IMG/VR virus record: IMGVR_UViG_3300042090_000423
Span: 1 to 49,470 of that record
Reading direction: 5' to 3' (one strand)
Source: a virus
Length of the DNA stretch: 49,470 nt
This document shows, piece by piece, positions 17,277 through 24,580 of this stretch. The notes below the pieces were generated by a model. It searched no databases. It saw nothing but the letters and a program-made list of their open reading frames with translations, and was not told the origin of the DNA. The first letter of the stretch is position 1. Each line of letters begins with the position of its first letter. Made by a program: the position numbers and the translations under genes.

Positions 17277-17384
17277 AGCTAACCGTGGCCGTCTGCATCA
17301 AGTGTGGGCAATCGTTTAGGTCCAGTCTACTGCCCATAATGTGGGCAGTGGGAAGTACCTAAACTTGAATGGAGGAGTAATTGA
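17277..17384 (+). pseudogene. Decayed zinc-ribbon gene
   Basis: One frame reads CIKCGQSF (17294-17317). After a shift of one base the next reads GPVYCP, an in-frame TAA at 17337, then CGQWEVPKLEWRSN and a TGA at 17382. Joined, these make a C-x2-C...C-x2-C zinc ribbon broken by one frameshift and one stop. No intact gene spans the stretch. Confidence 0.4.
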
Positions 17385-17454
17385 GTGTTTCACACTGACA
17401 CACTGTGTAATCATTACACTTTACTAGTGGGCAGAATGGGACACACTCCCACAA
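17381..17454. repeat. Control cassette, copy A
   Basis: It begins on a TGA stop codon (TTGAGTGTTTCACAC), runs through TGACACACTGTG, a 13-bp palindrome (17406-17418), ACTAGT (17423-17428), and ends GGGACACACTCCCACAA. The same framework recurs at 17729-17794 one gene later. GAGTGT and ACACTC at the ends can pair. Confidence 0.65.
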
Positions 17455-17480
17455 TATATGGAAAACCATAGGAGGATACA

Positions 17481-17732
17481 TTGAATTACATCGTTGGCAG
17501 CAATCCCGATAAATTCTTCACTGAATACCGCAAGCAACTTGAACATGCCATTCTGACTTACCCTCAGAACTACGCATATCCCATATCTCAACTCGGTATC
17601 GTGTTTGAGAAAATGAGAATTGCTATTGATGCCGGGTCATTCAACAAAGACTCTCAGGCTATCAAAGCCACTTGCAAGACTTTGGGTATCAAACACACAT
17701 ACTCTGCAATCCATGCATATCTAAGGGATTGA
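17481..17732 (+). CDS. Conserved-looking phage protein of 83 residues
   Basis: Starts at TTG with AGGAGG ahead. MNYIVGSNPDKFFTEYRKQL then VFEKMRIAIDAGSFNKDSQA and a C-terminal K-T-L-G-I-K-H-T-Y-S-A-I. I recall similar short proteins in phages and plasmids without a known function. Helical, soluble. It sits between the two repeated control cassettes. Confidence 0.75.
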   Translation: MNYIVGSNPDKFFTEYRKQLEHAILTYPQNYAYPISQLGIVFEKMRIAIDAGSFNKDSQAIKATCKTLGIKHTYSAIHAYLRD

Positions 17733-17794
17733 GTGTTTCGCACGTGACACACTGTAATGATTACAGTGTGTCACATGGGACACACTCCCACAAA
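17729..17794. repeat. Control cassette, copy B, with a 31-bp perfect palindrome
   Basis: It starts on the stop of the 83-residue gene and matches copy A at both ends. Its core, 17744-17774, is a perfect 31-bp palindrome centred on the G of the 13-bp site (17753-17765) and extended by GTGACACAC/GTGTGTCAC. In RNA this would be a 14-bp stem with a three-base loop. No T-run follows. Confidence 0.7.
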
Positions 17795-17857
17795 GTCTCA
17801 TGGAGTATCGAGACGAACGTTACAGGCTGGATAGACAGCCAGAATGGATACAATCGA

Positions 17858-18922
17858 ATGTCACACAATCTAATGACTAGGAATGGTAAGACTGCGATGT
17901 TCTGCGTCGGGAATAGAGATGCGGCATGGCACAAGTTAGGCCAGCGTACTCCCGATGCGGTAACGTGGGCAGAAGCAATTAAACTCGCTGATTTGGATTG
18001 GACAGTAGTCAAGAAACAATTGTACTTCAGGAATGCCCTAGGCTCTGTGACTGAGGCTCAAGGGCATATGGCTACGACCCGCAGTGATGATGGCGCATTC
18101 CTTGGCATTGTTGGCGACGGCTATCAATTGATACAGAATGCTGAGGCTTTCACGTTCTGCGATGATTTGCTGGCTCAGGCCGATGGCGCGAAGTATGAAT
18201 CCGCTGGGGCGTTGGGCAATGGTGAACAGATATGGGTTATGGCTCGAATCCCCGAGGCGGATTTTATCATTGACGGGGGAGATGAGCACAAGGCTTACTT
18301 GCTTGTTGCCACGTCCCATGATGGGTCTATGTCCTACACTGCCAAGCTAGTCGATACTAGAGTGGTATGCCAGAATACACTAACCGTTGCTTTAGGTGAG
18401 CGTGGCTCTGCATTTCGGGTTAAGCATACGGCATCTGCCAAGCAACGCATGGACAATGCCTTGCAGCAATTGTCTGAGGTAAAGAGCACGGCCATTAGCC
18501 TCAAGAATAAGATGCTGCGATTGGCCGAGACCAAACTAACCCGCGAATCCACTAAGGCTATCCTCGATAGGTTGTTTCCTCCTCCAGCAGATCCAAAGGC
18601 TAACAATACCCGTCGAGAGAATACCGTAACTGAGGTACTTAATCTCTATGCCCACAACGATGCCAATGCCTATCCCAGTGTCAAGGGCACAGCATACAAC
18701 CTGCTGAATGCGGTAACTGAGTTTACGGATCATGTTCGCACAGCACGCGGGAATGGTTCAGAGCCAGAAAAGATGCAGGTTGCTCGGAGTGAGTCTGCCC
18801 TATTTGGCTCTGGCTCTGCTCTGAAGACTCAAGCATTGGAAATTATCATTGAGGAGACGGCCAAGATACCGGGTAACGGTAGTTTGCTCGACCTAGTGGC
18901 CGCACAACCTGTACGACGATAG
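17858..18922 (+). CDS. DUF932 (phage/plasmid-like TIGR03299) protein
   Basis: 354 residues from the ATG at 17858; an ATG at 17873 is also possible and no strong ribosome site marks either. Family signs: the N-terminal AAWHKLGQRTPDAVTWAEAI, DDGAFLGIVGDGYQLIQNAEAF, YLLVATSHDGSMSYTAKLVD and TRVVCQNTLTVAL with the K-H-T motif soon after. DUF932 proteins are widespread in phages and conjugative plasmids and are thought to bind DNA or help invading DNA survive; the molecular function is not settled. Plus-strand early position fits. Confidence 0.88.
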   Translation: MSHNLMTRNGKTAMFCVGNRDAAWHKLGQRTPDAVTWAEAIKLADLDWTVVKKQLYFRNALGSVTEAQGHMATTRSDDGAFLGIVGDGYQLIQNAEAFTFCDDLLAQADGAKYESAGALGNGEQIWVMARIPEADFIIDGGDEHKAYLLVATSHDGSMSYTAKLVDTRVVCQNTLTVALGERGSAFRVKHTASAKQRMDNALQQLSEVKSTAISLKNKMLRLAETKLTRESTKAILDRLFPPPADPKANNTRRENTVTEVLNLYAHNDANAYPSVKGTAYNLLNAVTEFTDHVRTARGNGSEPEKMQVARSESALFGSGSALKTQALEIIIEETAKIPGNGSLLDLVAAQPVRR

Positions 18923-18928
18923 GTCGAA

Positions 18929-18966
18929 ATGGGCTAGCAATAGCCCATCTCAGCGTTATGCGCTGA
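18929..18966 (+). other. Two adjacent RNA hairpins
   Basis: Stem ATGGGCTA/TAGCCCAT with a GCAA (GNRA) tetraloop (18929-18948), then stem TCAGCG/CGCTGA with a 5-base loop (18950-18966), just ahead of the ribosome site of the next gene. There is no T-run, so RNA protection or processing is likelier than termination. Confidence 0.55.
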
Positions 18967-18978
18967 CTGAGGAGACCT

Positions 18979-19371
18979 ATGATAACCAAAAAAGACAAGG
19001 TAGAACTGTTCGATGCATTACGGCATGACCATGATCTGTATCAACGATACTTTTGGGATTCACGTGGCATAGGCTTAAAACCGGATGCCAAAACCCGCGT
19101 GCGGATCAAGAGCGGGGATATCCTTGTATTCACTGTCTACCGTGTATCGGCTGGGCATGGAGGGTATATCGTACTCGAATCCATGCTGAAGTATGAAGCT
19201 AACGGTAAACCCGCTACACGTCAATTCGGCACACCCGCGATTCGCTACTGGGAGGAATGGCAAGCGGAGACAAATGCTTTGACTGACTACATGAGCGAGT
19301 ATGTGCAGGCTGCAAGACAGGCTGTAGGGGAACTAAGGGCATCATTGGTGAGGGGCCATGCTCAATTGTGA
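18979..19371 (+). CDS. Hypothetical early protein
   Basis: 130 residues with GAGGAG ahead of the ATG. Starts MITKKDKVELFDALRHDHDL, mixed alpha/beta, with a C-terminal amphipathic helix. The M-I-T start here is not from the palindrome (the bases differ). Ends inside the next small gene. No family recognised. Confidence 0.75.
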   Translation: MITKKDKVELFDALRHDHDLYQRYFWDSRGIGLKPDAKTRVRIKSGDILVFTVYRVSAGHGGYIVLESMLKYEANGKPATRQFGTPAIRYWEEWQAETNALTDYMSEYVQAARQAVGELRASLVRGHAQL

Positions 19372-19522
19372 ACTGTGCGGCCAACCTATTACTCCTGAGC
19401 GCGACGGCTATATGTGTGACATTGGCCGTCGCACTAGGCTCTACTTGATTCGACACACCTATTGCCTAACCCGATGGCAACGATTCTGGATATGGATAAG
19501 GAGGAGATATGCCAATACCTAG
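19358..19522 (+). CDS. Small Cys-containing protein, possible zinc ribbon
   Basis: 54 residues: MLNCELCGQPITPERDGYMC, then a basic, aromatic C-terminus (RWQRFWIWIRRRYANT). Cysteines at 4, 7, 20 and 33. It overlaps both neighbours by 14 bases, and its start has only a weak GAGGGG site. Short enough to be doubtful. Confidence 0.5.
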   Translation: MLNCELCGQPITPERDGYMCDIGRRTRLYLIRHTYCLTRWQRFWIWIRRRYANT

Positions 19523-19778
19523 GGATACAAAGACTTGCGAGAGTTGTGATTACCCAGCTACAGAACTACGGGTATACCAAATGACAAGATACTTTGGGAG
19601 GCCCGACATGCCTCAACATCGGCTACTCTGCAAGCTATGTGCTGCAACTATGGCGGGCACAGCATCCGAGTATCCTGAACAGTTCCACACTGCTCATGAA
19701 AATTACATACTGCAAACCATCTGCTATGTGGGCAATACCATACTCGACGCAATCATGGGGAGGACAGATGCTACCTAA
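19509..19778 (+). CDS. Zinc-ribbon early protein
   Basis: 89 residues after GGAGGAGAT. Two C-x2-C pairs (TCESCDYPA and LLCKLCAAT) form a treble-clef or ribbon type site; the C-terminus ILQTICYVGNTILDAI is a hydrophobic helix. Several phage early proteins have this build. Function not known; overlaps the following membrane-protein gene by 11 bases. Confidence 0.75.
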   Translation: MPIPRDTKTCESCDYPATELRVYQMTRYFGRPDMPQHRLLCKLCAATMAGTASEYPEQFHTAHENYILQTICYVGNTILDAIMGRTDAT

Positions 19779-19908
19779 TGACTGGGATCATGAGTTTAGA
19801 CCCCGTATCCACAACCGTGTGCCCGCTGTGCATGGGTTAGACCTATTGCGCTGGGGGATTATGTTCATCATCGTTGCGGCTATCGTTTTGTACGCGATAG
19901 CCCAGTAA
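19768..19908 (+). CDS. Small single-pass membrane protein
   Basis: 46 residues, start ATG 19768 with GGGGAGGA ahead. The N-terminus is polar and the C-terminal half (LLRWGIMFIIVAAIVLYAIA) is one membrane span. Inner-membrane early phage protein of unknown role. Confidence 0.65.
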   Translation: MLPNDWDHEFRPRIHNRVPAVHGLDLLRWGIMFIIVAAIVLYAIAQ

Positions 19909-19936
19909 CCAATTGGACACACGTCAATCTTTTCTC

Positions 19937-19966
19937 TTGACAAGGGTTTCACTTTGTGTGTACAAT
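19937..19966 (+). promoter_or_regulatory. Early promoter with GGTTTCAC box
   Basis: TTGACA (19937-19942), 18-bp spacer that contains GGGTTTCAC and TGTGTG, then TACAAT (19961-19966). Transcription would start near 19973 and read the 20060 gene group. Confidence 0.7.
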
Positions 19967-20012
19967 CAAACCCGAAAGCAATAACCCTGTTTACACAAAC
20001 CGTGTTGCTCCC

Positions 20013-20037
20013 GCACCTCCCGCTTCGCGGTAGGTGC
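20013..20037 (+). other. Leader stem-loop
   Basis: GCACCT/AGGTGC outer stem and CCGC/GCGG inner stem around a TTC loop, in the 5' leader between the 19937 promoter and the ribosome site at 20050. No T-run; likely protects or structures the mRNA. Confidence 0.5.
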
Positions 20038-20059
20038 TCCCGCAAAAATAGGAGGCTCC

Positions 20060-20224
20060 ATGCGCTGTGATAGTCCTGTAAGGCTCCATACCAAACGCTA
20101 CAAAGACGGTTGCTATGCTGTAGTCAGGGGCAATAGGCGTGGGCCGTGTGCCCACTCTAAGGTACTGGCTCGCAAGCGGTACCGCAAGTCTGGGTTAATA
20201 GCGTATGTTGGTACAGGGGCATGA
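20060..20224 (+). CDS. Small very basic protein
   Basis: 54 residues after a clean AGGAGG. Starts MRCDSPVRLHTKRYKDGCYA and carries many Arg/Lys (GNRRGPCAHSKVLARKRYRK) with three cysteines. Nucleic-acid binding is likely from charge alone. The stop overlaps the next ATG (ATGA). Confidence 0.7.
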   Translation: MRCDSPVRLHTKRYKDGCYAVVRGNRRGPCAHSKVLARKRYRKSGLIAYVGTGA

Positions 20225-20352
20225 TAGAGCTGGGGTGTGTTGTATTGATACTGGGGCAAGCTGTGTACTGGCTATTCTGGAAAGATAGGTCTGAGGATAT
20301 GGACAGTAAAGTGTGGGATGCTTGTCTGTATCCTGGAGAGTACAGGGGCTGA
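20221..20352 (+). CDS. Small membrane-anchored protein
   Basis: 43 residues. MIELGCVVLILGQAVYWLFW is one membrane span with an acidic soluble tail. I recall similar MIEL-type small membrane proteins in other phages, with no known function. Coupled to the upstream gene by ATGA. Confidence 0.6.
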   Translation: MIELGCVVLILGQAVYWLFWKDRSEDMDSKVWDACLYPGEYRG

Positions 20353-20357
20353 GTCTT

Positions 20358-20513
20358 ATGTTTAAGGGTTGGCGTCCCAGTCAACGCGCGAGGCTGGCTC
20401 TTAACCATTATAACGGACCTTACTTCCTGCATATCCAGATACTCGACGCGGGCATCAGGTATAGGTTGTATGGGACCAAAAACAGATGCATCTTAGATGT
20501 AATGATTACATGA
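20358..20513 (+). CDS. Small basic protein ending in the palindrome
   Basis: 51 residues, starts MFKGWRPSQRARLALNHYNG. Its last codons V-M-I-T and the stop are encoded by the palindrome copy 20498-20510 and the base after it. The next gene's ribosome site (GAGGAGG) follows directly, so the site lies on the gene border again. Confidence 0.6.
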   Translation: MFKGWRPSQRARLALNHYNGPYFLHIQILDAGIRYRLYGTKNRCILDVMIT

Positions 20514-20523
20514 GGAGGTAGTC

Positions 20524-20745
20524 ATGAAAGCGATGCTTTGGACAGGGGGGGATGCACATAGGCGGGATGCTGTATTGACTGTGGAGATTCAGTATAATAA
20601 CCAGTTTGCAGCATACTGGGAGCCGGGTTATTGCGGGTGCCCCGATTGTCACCATATAGTGGGATGGGGGGATACTGAGATGGAAGCTGTCCTAGATTAC
20701 TGGGATAAGTGGGAGGAGAAGTATGGAACTCAGTGGGCTAACTGA
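20524..20745 (+). CDS. Small acidic Trp/Cys-containing protein
   Basis: 73 residues after TGAGGAGGT. MKAMLWTGGDAHRRDAVLTV, then GYCGCPDCHHIVGWGD, a compact Cys/His cluster that could hold zinc, and an acidic helix (EAVLDYWDKWEEKYG). Overlaps the next gene by 23 bases. Confidence 0.7.
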   Translation: MKAMLWTGGDAHRRDAVLTVEIQYNNQFAAYWEPGYCGCPDCHHIVGWGDTEMEAVLDYWDKWEEKYGTQWAN

Positions 20746-20908
20746 CAAGAGTATTGACTACATATTGTCTTATCTTGAGACTGAGATACACAACATGACT
20801 GAGTGGGAGAAGGGGTTTGTCGAGTCTATAGCGGATCAGTGGAACCGCAGGCGCACCCTCAGCGATAAGCAAAAGATCACCCTGGAGCAGATATGGGATC
20901 GCTATTAA
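20723..20908 (+). CDS. Small helical early protein
   Basis: 61 residues with GGGAGGAGAAG ahead of the ATG. MELSGLTDKSIDYILSYLET ... FVESIADQWNRRRTLSDKQK ... EQIWDRY. The F-V-E-S-I..Q..R...LSDKQ..ILE.I pattern recurs in short helical domains of phage proteins. Probable protein- or DNA-binding unit; not assigned. Confidence 0.7.
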   Translation: MELSGLTDKSIDYILSYLETEIHNMTEWEKGFVESIADQWNRRRTLSDKQKITLEQIWDRY

Positions 20909-20946
20909 ATGGCCTCCGTTAACGTACACGGTGCCCATTTCCCGGC

Positions 20947-20958
20947 CTCAAATTTGAG
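20947..20958. promoter_or_regulatory. Palindrome CTCAAATTTGAG in an intergenic stretch
   Basis: A perfect 12-bp palindrome flanked by GGC and GGCC arms (20944-20964), in the 210-bp gap between 20908 and 21119. The gap also holds a 13-bp palindrome (21011-21023) and the 21042 promoter; I see no gene in it. Confidence 0.45.
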
Positions 20959-21041
20959 TAGGCCACTTCACTACCTGCCTGTTTTGACCCTCTCTAATAG
21001 CCTCTTTGCGTGTAATCATTACATTTAGGGAGAGATTTTTC

Positions 21042-21070
21042 TTGACAGGTTTCACAGTCAGTGCAACAAT
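21042..21070 (+). promoter_or_regulatory. Promoter of the ParB-like gene
   Basis: TTGACA (21042-21047), 17-bp spacer starting GGTTTCAC, then AACAAT (21065-21070). Predicted start near 21077; the gene starts at 21119. A 13-bp palindrome (21011-21023) lies 18 bp upstream of the -35. Confidence 0.65.
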
Positions 21071-21118
21071 CCGCGAGGTTTGAGGTTCCCCGCAGTACAA
21101 ATCACAAGAGGAGATAAT

Positions 21119-22387
21119 ATGGCAAAGCAGAAGGAAGTACCCAATGGTGAGTTAGTCCGCTTGGACCCTACATCGATCCTAGCAGACAATAATACCCGCT
21201 ATGGGCTGAAGCAGTCCCGAGTGGATTCTCTGGCGAAGAGTATCCTAGATCGGGGGGAGGTGCTTGAGCCTGTAGAGGTTGAGCCGTATCAGGGGCAGGA
21301 AGGATTCAAGTATAGGTTGACTACCGGATTCTATCGGTTGGCGGCTGTACTGTCCTTGAACGCTACAGGGGCCGGGTTACAGATACCCGCTATCGTGCGC
21401 TCTACTCCTACCCCGCAGGAAAGACTCCGCAGACAGCTAGCCGAAAACATGGAACGGGAGAATCAATCCCCGATGGACCAGGCTGTGGCTATCAAGAGTC
21501 TCTTGGACAATGGCCTAAGCAAGATGGAAGTAAGAGAGATATTCTCACGTCCTGGGGGCCGTAAGGGTAACGCAGTCCAGCCTGCATCAAACTCGTTCAT
21601 CAACATGACACTCTCTTTCCTAGACTTGCCCAAAGCAGTCCAGACCAAGATACACGAGGGCAAGGTTGGGGTAGCAGCCGCCTATGAGTTGACCAAGGTT
21701 GCCCCCGAGAAGAGGGCCGCTGTGTTGGAACGGGCTGAAGCTGAACGCCAAAAGAGTCTCGAACAGGAAGAGAAGGACGAAGAGAAGCTGCTGGCTCAGG
21801 AGAAGAGACAGGCTACTGAGAAGGCAGCCAGAGATAAGATATTGGGCGAGGTACAGGCAGCCGAAAAGAAGGTCACTGACGCCAAGGCTCTCTTGGATGA
21901 GAAGACGGTAGCTGCTGGCAGGGCTTATGACTTGTCCAAGTCTAAGCTACCGGATGCCAAAGCCAAGAAGGAAGCCGCAAGCACGTTCAAGAAGGCTGAA
22001 CAGGATAGGCAAGTGGCTGAAGCCGATTTGCTGGCAGCCCAAAAGGAACACGATGAGTTGCGGGAACGGTTCGAGAAGAGGGAAGCTCTCATCGCTGAGA
22101 AGGCAGCCAAACTCAAAGCCGCACGCGCGGGTGCTCCAGCCGGGGCAGCCGCTAGCAAGGGTGGGGCTGTGGGATCGGCTGACATCCAGAAAGCCGCTGT
22201 GCAGGAAGGGGCCAGCACTCAGTATGTACCCCTCAATGCTCAGGAAATGAGGAAGGTAGTCAGTGAGCTGGCATTGCCGGGAGGTGATGCTAAGGTGGTG
22301 TCGATCGGTGAGGCATTCAAACGGTGCTTTGCTGGGGAGACTACAGACAAGGAACTGTACCGGGCACTCGTTAAGATCGTGGCTTAG
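21119..22387 (+). CDS. ParB/Spo0J-like DNA-binding protein with long coiled coil
   Basis: 422 residues, AAGAGGAGA ahead of the ATG. The N-terminal 100 residues fit the ParB/Srx fold: VRLDPTSILADNNTRYGLKQ, then SILDRGEVLEPVEVEPY, YRLTTGFYRLAAV (ParB box II-like) and RRQLAENMERENQSPMDQAV. A helical HTH-like part (GLSKMEVREIFSR) follows, then about 150 residues of Glu/Lys/Ala coiled coil and a Gly/Ala linker. ParB proteins bind palindromic sites and use CTP to slide. No ParA partner is seen in the window. It might equally be a phage regulator that uses the many palindromes here as its sites. Confidence 0.8.
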   Translation: MAKQKEVPNGELVRLDPTSILADNNTRYGLKQSRVDSLAKSILDRGEVLEPVEVEPYQGQEGFKYRLTTGFYRLAAVLSLNATGAGLQIPAIVRSTPTPQERLRRQLAENMERENQSPMDQAVAIKSLLDNGLSKMEVREIFSRPGGRKGNAVQPASNSFINMTLSFLDLPKAVQTKIHEGKVGVAAAYELTKVAPEKRAAVLERAEAERQKSLEQEEKDEEKLLAQEKRQATEKAARDKILGEVQAAEKKVTDAKALLDEKTVAAGRAYDLSKSKLPDAKAKKEAASTFKKAEQDRQVAEADLLAAQKEHDELRERFEKREALIAEKAAKLKAARAGAPAGAAASKGGAVGSADIQKAAVQEGASTQYVPLNAQEMRKVVSELALPGGDAKVVSIGEAFKRCFAGETTDKELYRALVKIVA

Positions 22388-22404
22388 TCCAAGCCAAAAA
22401 CATT

Positions 22405-22439
22405 AGGGCCGGGTCTCAATATGAGATTCCGGCCCTTTT
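22405..22439. terminator. Rho-independent terminator at convergent operons
   Basis: AGGGCCGG pairs with CCGGCCCT, with an inner GTCTCA/TGAGAT stem (one G-T pair), followed by TTTT on the plus strand. It closes the early plus-strand unit at 22387 and faces the leftward replication unit ending at 22459. The inner stem reproduces the TCTCA-N3-TGAGA operator type. Confidence 0.85.
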
Positions 22440-22458
22440 CCTTTTCTAGAAACCTCCC

Positions 22459-22896
22459 TTAGCTAATCTTAAGTGTGTATGATGGAGTAGAGTCAGTACA
22501 GGCGTCAATCACACTCTGCTCGACTCCAGCAGCAAGCAGCTTGACCTTGTTAATAGAGGTACGCACTGTACGGTAGCAGTCCACCTGTATCTCACCACAC
22601 GTACTCTTCTCAATCCCATACTGTCTGATGATAGCCTTGATACGATCCCGCATAGGCTCGACAATCTTCTCCAGCCGCTTGATCTCTTTAGAGTGGGGTA
22701 CTACAGCTTGGATAAGATTGACCAAGGTCTCCAACTCCTCAGGGTCAGCAATCAACTCACTAATGGGATGGATTACCTCGACATCCTCTTTGGGGATGAT
22801 CTTAGGGACTGGGGATTGTGGTACTAGGCTGGGGCCAGTCCCAAGCTGAGACTGAGCTATCTTCTGCTGAAGTGCTGCGGGTAGTGGTTTTGCCAT
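22459..22896 (-). CDS. Hypothetical protein at the end of the replication unit
   Basis: 145 residues after a strong GGAGGAGA. A Pro-rich N-terminus (PSLVPQSPVPKIIPKEDVEV) is followed by a helical part (SKEIKRLEKIVEPMRDRIKA) and a C-terminal KVKLLAAGVEQSVIDACTDS. Phage replication modules often carry a protein of this build; function unknown to me. It has its own promoter at 22925-22954 with a palindrome copy on the transcription start. Confidence 0.75.
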   Translation of the reverse strand: MAKPLPAALQQKIAQSQLGTGPSLVPQSPVPKIIPKEDVEVIHPISELIADPEELETLVNLIQAVVPHSKEIKRLEKIVEPMRDRIKAIIRQYGIEKSTCGEIQVDCYRTVRTSINKVKLLAAGVEQSVIDACTDSTPSYTLKIS

Positions 22897-22906
22897 GTCT
22901 CCTCCA

Positions 22907-22919
22907 TGTAATGATTACA
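22907..22919. promoter_or_regulatory. Operator copy on a transcription start
   Basis: This copy of TGTAATSATTACA covers the predicted +1 (about 22918) of the 22925-22954 promoter and ends 11 bp ahead of the start codon, the best-placed copy for classical repression. Confidence 0.65.
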
Positions 22920-22924
22920 GTCCC

Positions 22925-22954
22925 ATGTTACACACATAGTGAAACCTTTGTCAA
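22925..22954 (-). promoter_or_regulatory. Leftward promoter with GGTTTCAC box
   Basis: TTGACA (22954-22949), 18-bp spacer containing AGGTTTCAC and TGTGTG, TAACAT (22930-22925). It is almost identical in the box region to the 19937 promoter on the other strand. Confidence 0.7.
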
Positions 22955-22962
22955 GCTGTTTT

Positions 22963-23226
22963 TCAGTCTGCCAATATATCATGTTCGCAGAATGTGATGT
23001 AATCGTCGCCTGATTCTAGGTGTAAGCTGCGGACATCCACTTCATAGAAAACGGATGAATTACAACCTATTCTCCTAGCCCATATAATATCTGCATAGTC
23101 ATGTTGATAAGGCCTGCCAGGAAGGATAGAGCTAAGTATCTTATCTACTTCCTCATTGCTTCTAAAGGTAGGGCCATGAGTCCTACGTACTCTGACAGGT
23201 TGCCAGCCATCCTCATATGTAATCAT
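22963..23226 (-). CDS. Hypothetical 87-residue protein
   Basis: Starts at the ATG inside the palindrome 23218-23230, with GAGGAAG ahead: MITYEDGWQPVRVRRTHGPT. Soluble, mixed composition, acidic C-terminus (SGDDYITFCEHDILAD). It follows the polymerase by 10 bases, so a replication role is plausible; no family recognised. Confidence 0.7.
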   Translation of the reverse strand: MITYEDGWQPVRVRRTHGPTFRSNEEVDKILSSILPGRPYQHDYADIIWARRIGCNSSVFYEVDVRSLHLESGDDYITFCEHDILAD

Positions 23227-23236
23227 TACATCTTCC

Positions 23237-24580
23237 TCACTTCTCCAGAGAACCCCAGTTTTGTGCCTTAGCCCCAGATGCTATCAGTGGTACTCTCAAT
23301 GGGGCACAAGTCTCAAACCTGTACTTCACAACCTCTATCAGCTCATCGGCTACATCTTCCCGGCATTCAAACAGCAACTCATCATGTACCTGTAGCAGCG
23401 GGTGTACTACGTCCAGCATGTTACTCTGTTCTAGGTCATCCCATACTGCTGCCATCGTCAGCTTGATAGTCCCCTGTGCCCCGGACTGATATGGGAAGTT
23501 GCCTACCTCCCGCAATGCTGCCCCCACTACCCACGGGTGTATACTCCGCACAGCAGCCACTTGCAGGATGCGTCCCCACATATCGTAGGTGTACCCAAGC
23601 CTTCTGGCTATCCTGTGGTAGCGTCTGCGATCCTCCAATATGCCAGGGTACTTCATGTAGAAAGCATTGATAAGGTCTTGGCACTTATCCTCAGTCCACC
23701 CATAGCCGGGGGGCATCTGCTCTAGTAAGCCCTTGGCTGTCACATCATAGATGGAAGCCAGGATGCAAGTCTTAGCCGGGTACCTGTGGTTCATCTTATC
23801 CACACCGGGGTAGTGCCAGCCCTTGTCATCCCTGAATCTGCTATCCTTAAGCTTGAATGCGGTGATAGCGAAGTCAGAATATATATCCTCTTCATTGAAG
23901 TAGACTCGTATTAGGGCCGGGTCTCCCGAGCTGTGGGCCGCGAGTCTAACCTCGATTTGGGATTCGTCAACCGTGACCAATACCCAGCCTTCAGCAGCCA
24001 CGAACCCTTTACGCACGTCCCTACCTCTTTTAGTACGTGTGGGCATAGCAAGCAGGTTTGGTTGCTTGCAACTGAGTCTACCAGATGGAACGCGGGTGGT
24101 TGAGAAGTTTGGATACATTCTTGGCAGACCATTAGGAGCACGTCTGACAAGTTTAGGTATAGGTACCACATAGGTTCCGAGGAGCTTGCTGTACTCTTTG
24201 TAGGAAAGAATGAGTGGAACCACTGGATGATCGTGTTGAATAGCCGTGAGCACTTCATCTTCGACACTCTCCCTATCTCCCGACCGGGTAAGTTTGAATC
24301 GAGCTTGCTTTAGCTTGAGTCTCTTGAACAGTAAGTCTGATACTTGGTCTCCAGAGTCTAGGTTAATGTAGTGGCCAGTCAGGGTATGGACTTCCTCTGT
24401 GATGCGGTCCATATCTTCTACTAGGTTAGTCTCCATCTTGGCGAAGTGGTCTAGGTCTACCTGTAGGCCAGTCTTAGCCATAGACAGGATCATAGGCATA
24501 GCCCCAGCATCTATCTTCTGTACGTTATGCACAGAAGGGCCAGAGCCTAGTAGCCGCACGCCATTGTAGAGCCTAGTCAT
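23237..24580 (-). CDS. Family A DNA polymerase, polymerase domain only
   Basis: 447 residues from ATG 24580; a GTG at 24592 would add four. Pol I thumb, palm and fingers are present: STTRVPSGRLSCKQPNLLAM (TxxGRLSxxxPNLQ), motif A VTVDESQIEVRLAAH, motif B RYPAKTCILASIYDVTAKGL (R-x3-K-x7-Y) and motif C QVHDEL. The exonuclease domain is on the separate upstream gene. In motif A the usual Tyr of D-Y-S-Q-I-E is Glu, and in motif B the Phe and the Gly after Tyr are Leu and Asp. Replicative phage polymerase acting in the cytoplasm. Confidence 0.92.
   Translation of the reverse strand: MTRLYNGVRLLGSGPSVHNVQKIDAGAMPMILSMAKTGLQVDLDHFAKMETNLVEDMDRITEEVHTLTGHYINLDSGDQVSDLLFKRLKLKQARFKLTRSGDRESVEDEVLTAIQHDHPVVPLILSYKEYSKLLGTYVVPIPKLVRRAPNGLPRMYPNFSTTRVPSGRLSCKQPNLLAMPTRTKRGRDVRKGFVAAEGWVLVTVDESQIEVRLAAHSSGDPALIRVYFNEEDIYSDFAITAFKLKDSRFRDDKGWHYPGVDKMNHRYPAKTCILASIYDVTAKGLLEQMPPGYGWTEDKCQDLINAFYMKYPGILEDRRRYHRIARRLGYTYDMWGRILQVAAVRSIHPWVVGAALREVGNFPYQSGAQGTIKLTMAAVWDDLEQSNMLDVVHPLLQVHDELLFECREDVADELIEVVKYRFETCAPLRVPLIASGAKAQNWGSLEK

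Noticed and set aside
17672-17857. A longer N-terminus for the DUF932 gene
   Set aside because: It would run through the 31-bp palindrome and the previous gene; the family begins near the MSHNLMTRNGKT stretch.
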